DNA of 18,161 bases from DASRAJ01 sp039920305. Its GTDB lineage: Bacteria > Bacteroidota > Bacteroidia > Chitinophagales > UBA10324. Shown one piece after another: positions 15,408-18,161 of the stretch. Positions within the stretch are counted from its first letter, which is position 1. Every line of letters begins with the position of its first letter. Where the stretch lies: the NCBI GenBank assembly GCA_039920305.1, contig JBDSEA010000073.1, positions 1-18,161 on the forward strand, in the 5' to 3' direction. The notes beneath the pieces were generated by a model, which did no database searches, had not been told where the DNA came from, and worked only from the letters and a program-made list of their open reading frames with translations. Both the position numbers and the translations under genes were made by a program.

Positions 15408-16129
15408 TATTTTGCCGCTATCTCACAAAATATATTAACCAGGTCCAATGGCCTGCTGAAAAAAGGGGAGTGACTTGTTGCCATGCTATAAACTTTTTTA
15501 CAGGGTGTTTCAGTATACATCTTCCGCTGGATAAAGGGTGTGACTGCCCTGTCTTCTGTACATTCAATATAAAACCTCGGAACTCTGCCAAACTTTTCTT
15601 CTGTTAAAGTAAGGGGGGTAATCCCCGATTCCACCGGCTCGTGGCTTAATAAAAGCTTTGCAAGCTCAGTGATGCTATCATCGCAATCAGCATACAATCC
15701 TTCCTTATAGATTTCGGGTTCCAGGGTATGAGCATTTAATTCTTCGTGCATAGTTACGTAAGGTTTCAATACACTTTGAAAATCCTGCACAGAATATTCC
15801 TTCTGTGTTTTTCCGCCTGGAATCAGGTACGCAGCAAGGTAAACAAGCTTTTCAATTTTTTCAGGCCTGTATTCTGCCGCCTGGGAAATCATGATCCCGT
15901 TTTTACTATGACCTACCAATATTACTTTTCCATTGACACTATCAATTACCTTACAAATACTTTGTATCGTAGTTTTCATCCTTACCTCCTTAACAGGAGT
16001 TTTATCCCTACCCATGCCCGGCAAATCAATGGCAATGGCTGTATGACCACGATTTTCTAAAATAGGAATAACACGGTGCCAGTTCCATGAGCCATGCCAT
16101 GAGCCATGAATTAAAACAAATGTCTTCAT
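15407..16129 (-). CDS. Alpha/beta hydrolase of the methylesterase/hydroxynitrile lyase type
   Basis: The 240-residue product starts at the ATG preceding KTFVLIHGSWHGSWNW. An in-frame start 59 codons upstream would run through the promoter and into ada, so it was not used. The HGSWHG oxyanion region, AIDLPGMGRD and the triad Ser75, Asp193 and His220 (SHSPFFS) place it with plant-type methylesterases and hydroxynitrile lyases and similar bacterial esterases. The nucleophile elbow reads GHSKNG, so Asn replaces the second Gly of GxSxG. Its substrate is unknown. It is second in a - strand group: it lies 65 bases after ada, with its own promoter in that gap, and overlaps the SnoaL-like gene. Confidence 0.88.
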   Translation of the reverse strand: MKTFVLIHGSWHGSWNWHRVIPILENRGHTAIAIDLPGMGRDKTPVKEVRMKTTIQSICKVIDSVNGKVILVGHSKNGIMISQAAEYRPEKIEKLVYLAAYLIPGGKTQKEYSVQDFQSVLKPYVTMHEELNAHTLEPEIYKEGLYADCDDSITELAKLLLSHEPVESGITPLTLTEEKFGRVPRFYIECTEDRAVTPFIQRKMYTETPCKKVYSMATSHSPFFSRPLDLVNIFCEIAAK

Positions 16130-16147
16130 CTTTGTTTTTTGCTGAAA

Positions 16148-16191
16148 CAAAATTAGGGTGAATGAAAAGCATGCACAACCCGAAAGTTGCT
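16148..16191 (-). promoter_or_regulatory. Promoter and 15-bp operator of the hydrolase gene
   Basis: On the - strand, AGCAACTTTCGGGTT (16191-16177) is followed after exactly 21 bases by TAATTTTG (16155-16148), a perfect Bacteroidota TAnnTTTG box, 18 bases before the start codon. The same 15-bp element, the same 21-base spacing and the same TAATTTTG occur upstream of ada. The end of the element (GGGTTG) overlaps the -33 position, the layout of an AraC-type class II activator site. Confidence 0.7.
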
Positions 16192-16194
16192 GTA

Positions 16195-17043
16195 TTAAGA
16201 CTTCAGTTGTGTTCTTGCCGCTTCCCATGCGATCATTGCGGTTTTCCTGGTAGTGCCCCAGTGATATTGTCCAAAAATTCCGGAAGATTGAATTACACGA
16301 TGGCATGGAATAAGAAAGGCGACGGGATTATCGCCAATAGCAGACCCTACAGCCCGCGATGCTTTAGGGTTTTCAATTTGCTCTGCTATATTTCCATAAG
16401 TTGATAATTGACCCATAGGTATTTTCAAAAGTGTTTCCCAGATCTTCAATTGAAAATCTGTTCCTTTCAAATGAAGCCTGATCTCATGGAGCTGGCTCCA
16501 GTCATGGGTAAAGATGTACAGAGCATTTTGCTGAATCAAATCCAGCATCTGCCTGAGCCGGGCATTAGGAAAACTATTTTTGAGATCATTCAGAACCTCA
16601 TGCTCACTTTCAGCAAAAGCCATGTAGCAAATACCCCTGGCAGTTGAAGCTACGAGGATATCACCGAAAGGGCTCTCAGCATAGCTGTAATTAATGGAAA
16701 GATTCTCACCGCCATTCTTAAACTCTCCCGGAGTCATCCCTTCAATTTTAATAAATAAGTCGTGAAGCCGGCTGGTGCCGGACAAGCCGGTTTCAAAAGC
16801 AGCATCAAACAATGTGGCTTGCTTATTTTTCAGAATACTTTTTGCATACTCCACACTCATATATTGTAAAAATTTTTTAGGACTTACACCTGCCCAATCG
16901 GTAAATAGTCGCTGAAAATGGTAGGAACTCAGATGTATTTTTTCCGCAACAGCATCTAAATCCGGCTGTGTCCTGAAATTTTCCCTGATGTAATCAATTG
17001 CTTGTGCAATGCGAGTGTAATTGATATGATACTGATCCTTCAT
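16195..17043 (-). CDS. ada: Ada-like protein: AraC HTH plus O6-methylguanine methyltransferase
   Basis: The 282-residue fusion has an N-terminal AraC-type double helix-turn-helix (about residues 8-108: LDAVAEKIHLSSYHFQRLF, then DAAFETGLSGTSRLHDLF) and a methylated-DNA:protein cysteine methyltransferase domain (about 115-278). The transferase active site IPCHRVI has Cys247, and ASRAVGSA holds the Arg finger at 230. It transfers methyl groups from O6-methylguanine or O4-methylthymine in DNA to Cys247 and probably regulates transcription. The zinc-binding N-terminal Ada domain, which senses methylphosphotriesters in E. coli, is absent; this short form is common. Its promoter and the next gene's promoter share an identical element, so it is probably autoregulated. 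Confidence 0.93.
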   Translation of the reverse strand: MKDQYHINYTRIAQAIDYIRENFRTQPDLDAVAEKIHLSSYHFQRLFTDWAGVSPKKFLQYMSVEYAKSILKNKQATLFDAAFETGLSGTSRLHDLFIKIEGMTPGEFKNGGENLSINYSYAESPFGDILVASTARGICYMAFAESEHEVLNDLKNSFPNARLRQMLDLIQQNALYIFTHDWSQLHEIRLHLKGTDFQLKIWETLLKIPMGQLSTYGNIAEQIENPKASRAVGSAIGDNPVAFLIPCHRVIQSSGIFGQYHWGTTRKTAMIAWEAARTQLKS

Positions 17044-17064
17044 TTTAATGGGATTTTATAGAGG

Positions 17065-17108
17065 CAAAATTATTTTGCTCCCTGAATTCATAAAACCCGA
17101 AAGTTGCT
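17065..17108 (-). promoter_or_regulatory. Promoter and 15-bp operator of the ada-like gene
   Basis: AGCAACTTTCGGGTT (17108-17094 on the - strand) precedes, by exactly 21 bases, the box TAATTTTG (17072-17065), 21 bases before the start codon. The box lies in a palindrome, GCAAAAT-T-ATTTTGC (17064-17078), which could be a separate repressor site. The upstream end of the operator also overlaps TGCTCA-GTT-TGAGCA (17105-17119), a perfect 6-bp inverted repeat. Confidence 0.7.
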
Positions 17109-17172
17109 CAGTTTGAGCACTCTTTAATTCCGGAAAATCCTATCTATTCCTGAAAAAATTTTTCAATAAAGG

Positions 17173-17595
17173 CTATAACTCAAGTTCTGCCTTCATAAAA
17201 TCCTTTGTTCCTTTAGCACCAGTCAGCTCTAACCATGCTTCATCGCCACTTACTACAAGGTTAAAGGTGAAAAAGCTGCAACATGCCTTTTCTGTTTTAA
17301 TAAACTCTGTAAGTTCATCAATCATTTGATCGTTGGCGTTAAATTTAAATCCATAACCGTTTTTTAATTCCTTAGTCTGCACGACCTGTTTTCTGAGGCT
17401 TTCGATCACCATCGATTTACGGCGCTGCAATTCAGGTGTGGTAAGTTTACACACGAATTCAGTGGTTTGATCAGGAGCTATAGACTCAATGGGATTAATT
17501 GAAGTTTCTTTATCGTTTGTGGCCATTTTTGTAGTTTTAATCCGGCAACCCGCTATTAAAAGGGTTGCAATGATGAGCATGGAAATAATCTTCAT
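17173..17595 (-). CDS. Small lipoprotein with Cys-Cys motif, probably MerR-controlled
   Basis: The 140-residue product has a lipoprotein signal (MKIISMLIIATLLIAGC, Cys17), so it is probably membrane-anchored outside the cytoplasm. The mature part has a Cys at CKLTTPELQRRKS, a region with ELKNGYGFKFNANDQMIDEL, and KACCSFFTFNL with paired cysteines, then WLELTGAKGTKDFM. Similar soluble proteins with an E-x-x-CC-x-F-x-x-F motif are known near metal- and mercury-response genes, but I cannot name the family with certainty. The cysteines suggest metal or thiol binding. It is divergent from a MerR-type gene, with a dyad-containing promoter between them, so it is likely induced by that regulator's ligand. 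Confidence 0.75.
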   Translation of the reverse strand: MKIISMLIIATLLIAGCRIKTTKMATNDKETSINPIESIAPDQTTEFVCKLTTPELQRRKSMVIESLRKQVVQTKELKNGYGFKFNANDQMIDELTEFIKTEKACCSFFTFNLVVSGDEAWLELTGAKGTKDFMKAELEL

Positions 17596-17613
17596 GTTTT
17601 CAGATGTTTTTTA

Positions 17614-17647
17614 CAAAGGTAAACCATGGAGTATACTCTACTGTCAA
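17614..17647 (-). promoter_or_regulatory. MerR-type promoter of the lipoprotein gene
   Basis: On the - strand, TTGACA (17647-17642) and TACCTTTG (17621-17614, a perfect TAnnTTTG box) are separated by 20 bases. Within this spacer is the 10-bp palindrome GAGTATACTC (17629-17638). A dyad between the two boxes of an overlong spacer is the hallmark of promoters remodelled by MerR-family proteins, and a MerR gene lies divergently next door. The start codon follows 18 bases after the box. Confidence 0.72.
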
Positions 17648-17676
17648 GTAAAAAGTGAATAAAAATTCTAAACGAA

Positions 17677-18039
17677 ATGTTAATAGGGGAATTATCAAAC
17701 AAAACAGGCTTTTCAAGGGACACCATTCGGTTTTATGAAAAGCAGGGACTTATTTCAGTTGGCAGGAAAGAAAGGCGCTTCAACAATTACAAGGAGTACT
17801 CAGAAGAAATATTTCAGAGGTTATTACAGATCAAGCGAATAAAAAGTTTGGGATTTACATTAAATGAAACTTTTGAATTGGTCGAAATGCTCGAAATGAA
17901 TGAGGCAACATGTGCCTATGTGTCTGATAAAATTGAGACTAAAGTCCGTTTGATTGAGGAAAAAATAAATGAAATGATTAACAGGTATAGGCGTTTAAGT
18001 CGCAATAGATTAGTTTTGCCAAATGGTAGAACGGAGTAA
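17677..18039 (+). CDS. MerR-family regulator, probably truncated at the C-terminus
   Basis: The 120-residue ORF starts with a clear MerR winged-helix DNA-binding domain (MLIGELSNKTGFSRDTIRFY, EKQGLI, RFNNYKEYSEE, LLQIKRIKSLGFTLNE), followed by the dimerisation helix from about residue 82 (VSDKIETKVRLIEEKINEMI). Cys79 is at the position used for metal binding by MerR and ZntR-type proteins. The expected C-terminal metal loop with more cysteines is missing; after about residue 104 the sequence changes to RLSRNRLVLPNGRTE, which resembles no MerR tail and overlaps the start of a transposase. The truncation was probably caused by insertion of the element. It most likely controls the divergent lipoprotein gene. 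Confidence 0.85.
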   Translation: MLIGELSNKTGFSRDTIRFYEKQGLISVGRKERRFNNYKEYSEEIFQRLLQIKRIKSLGFTLNETFELVEMLEMNEATCAYVSDKIETKVRLIEEKINEMINRYRRLSRNRLVLPNGRTE

Positions 18040-18161
18040 ATTTAGTGGTGTGAACTCAATTACTTTCAACCAGAACTTTAAAACAGAAGTGGATTGCCTG
18101 GATTATTTGGCGTCCTTGAAATGGTCAGAGGGCTATAGCTGTAAGAGGTGTAAGAATAATA
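18023..18161 (+). CDS. IS1595-like transposase, N-terminal part
   Basis: The first 46 codons of a transposase are cut by the right edge. The protein begins MVERSKFSGVNSITFNQNF, then has CLDYLASLKWSEGYSCKRC, the start of the zinc-ribbon (C-x2-C, GYSCKRC) that opens IS1595-family transposases before their DDE-type catalytic domain. The gene overlaps the last 17 bases of the MerR ORF. The left end of the element should lie upstream of 18023, possibly near the sequence change at about 17990, but its terminal repeat cannot be verified without the right end. Confidence 0.8.
   Translation, partial: MVERSKFSGVNSITFNQNFKTEVDCLDYLASLKWSEGYSCKRCKNN

Noticed and set aside
15407..16306. Long form of the hydrolase starting at 16306
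   Set aside because: The extra 59 residues overlap the end of ada and the hydrolase promoter and do not look like a signal peptide; the family starts at KTFVLIHG.
16177..17108. The 15-bp direct repeats as target-site duplications of a mobile ada cassette
   Set aside because: Each copy sits at an identical distance from an identical promoter box, which fits regulatory sites better than insertion scars.

Overview
The window looks like a chromosomal segment of a Bacteroidota bacterium. Four things point there: an alternative complex III (ACIII) gene cluster joined to an aa3-type cytochrome oxidase cluster; three secreted proteins ending in type IX secretion (T9SS) sorting domains; promoter-like sites of the Bacteroidota TAnnTTTG type; and few Shine-Dalgarno sequences. 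The left edge cuts actB and the right edge cuts an insertion-sequence transposase.

Region 1 (1-14408, all + strand) is a respiratory supercluster. In order it holds the end of actB, three T9SS cargo genes, actC, actD, actE, actF, coxB, coxA, ctaB (heme O synthase), two subunit III genes, a subunit IV gene, a SCO copper chaperone and a DUF420 membrane protein. ACIII oxidises menaquinol and passes electrons through heme c centres to the CuA centre of CoxB and on to the heme-copper site of CoxA. CtaB, SCO and probably the DUF420 protein serve oxidase assembly. Two things are unusual. The AT-rich trio of related secreted proteins (303-2991) sits between actB and actC, which are normally adjacent. 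Four gaps (after actB, actD, actE and coxB) also hold strand-biased short tandem repeats. Three of these have a strict 7-nt period with a stop codon in nearly every unit, and two contain good G-quadruplex motifs on the mRNA strand.

Region 2 (14488-17043, all - strand) holds a small DUF3817 membrane protein and, further upstream, an ada-like gene followed by an alpha/beta hydrolase and a SnoaL-like protein. The ada-like gene and the hydrolase each carry the same 15-bp element exactly 21 nt upstream of an identical TAATTTTG promoter element. This looks like a small regulon controlled by the AraC-type domain of the Ada-like protein.

Region 3 (17173-18161) has a lipoprotein gene with a Cys-Cys motif, divergent from a MerR-type regulator. 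A dyad sits inside an overlong promoter spacer, the arrangement expected for MerR control. The MerR gene appears to lose its metal-binding C-terminus where an IS1595-like transposase begins.
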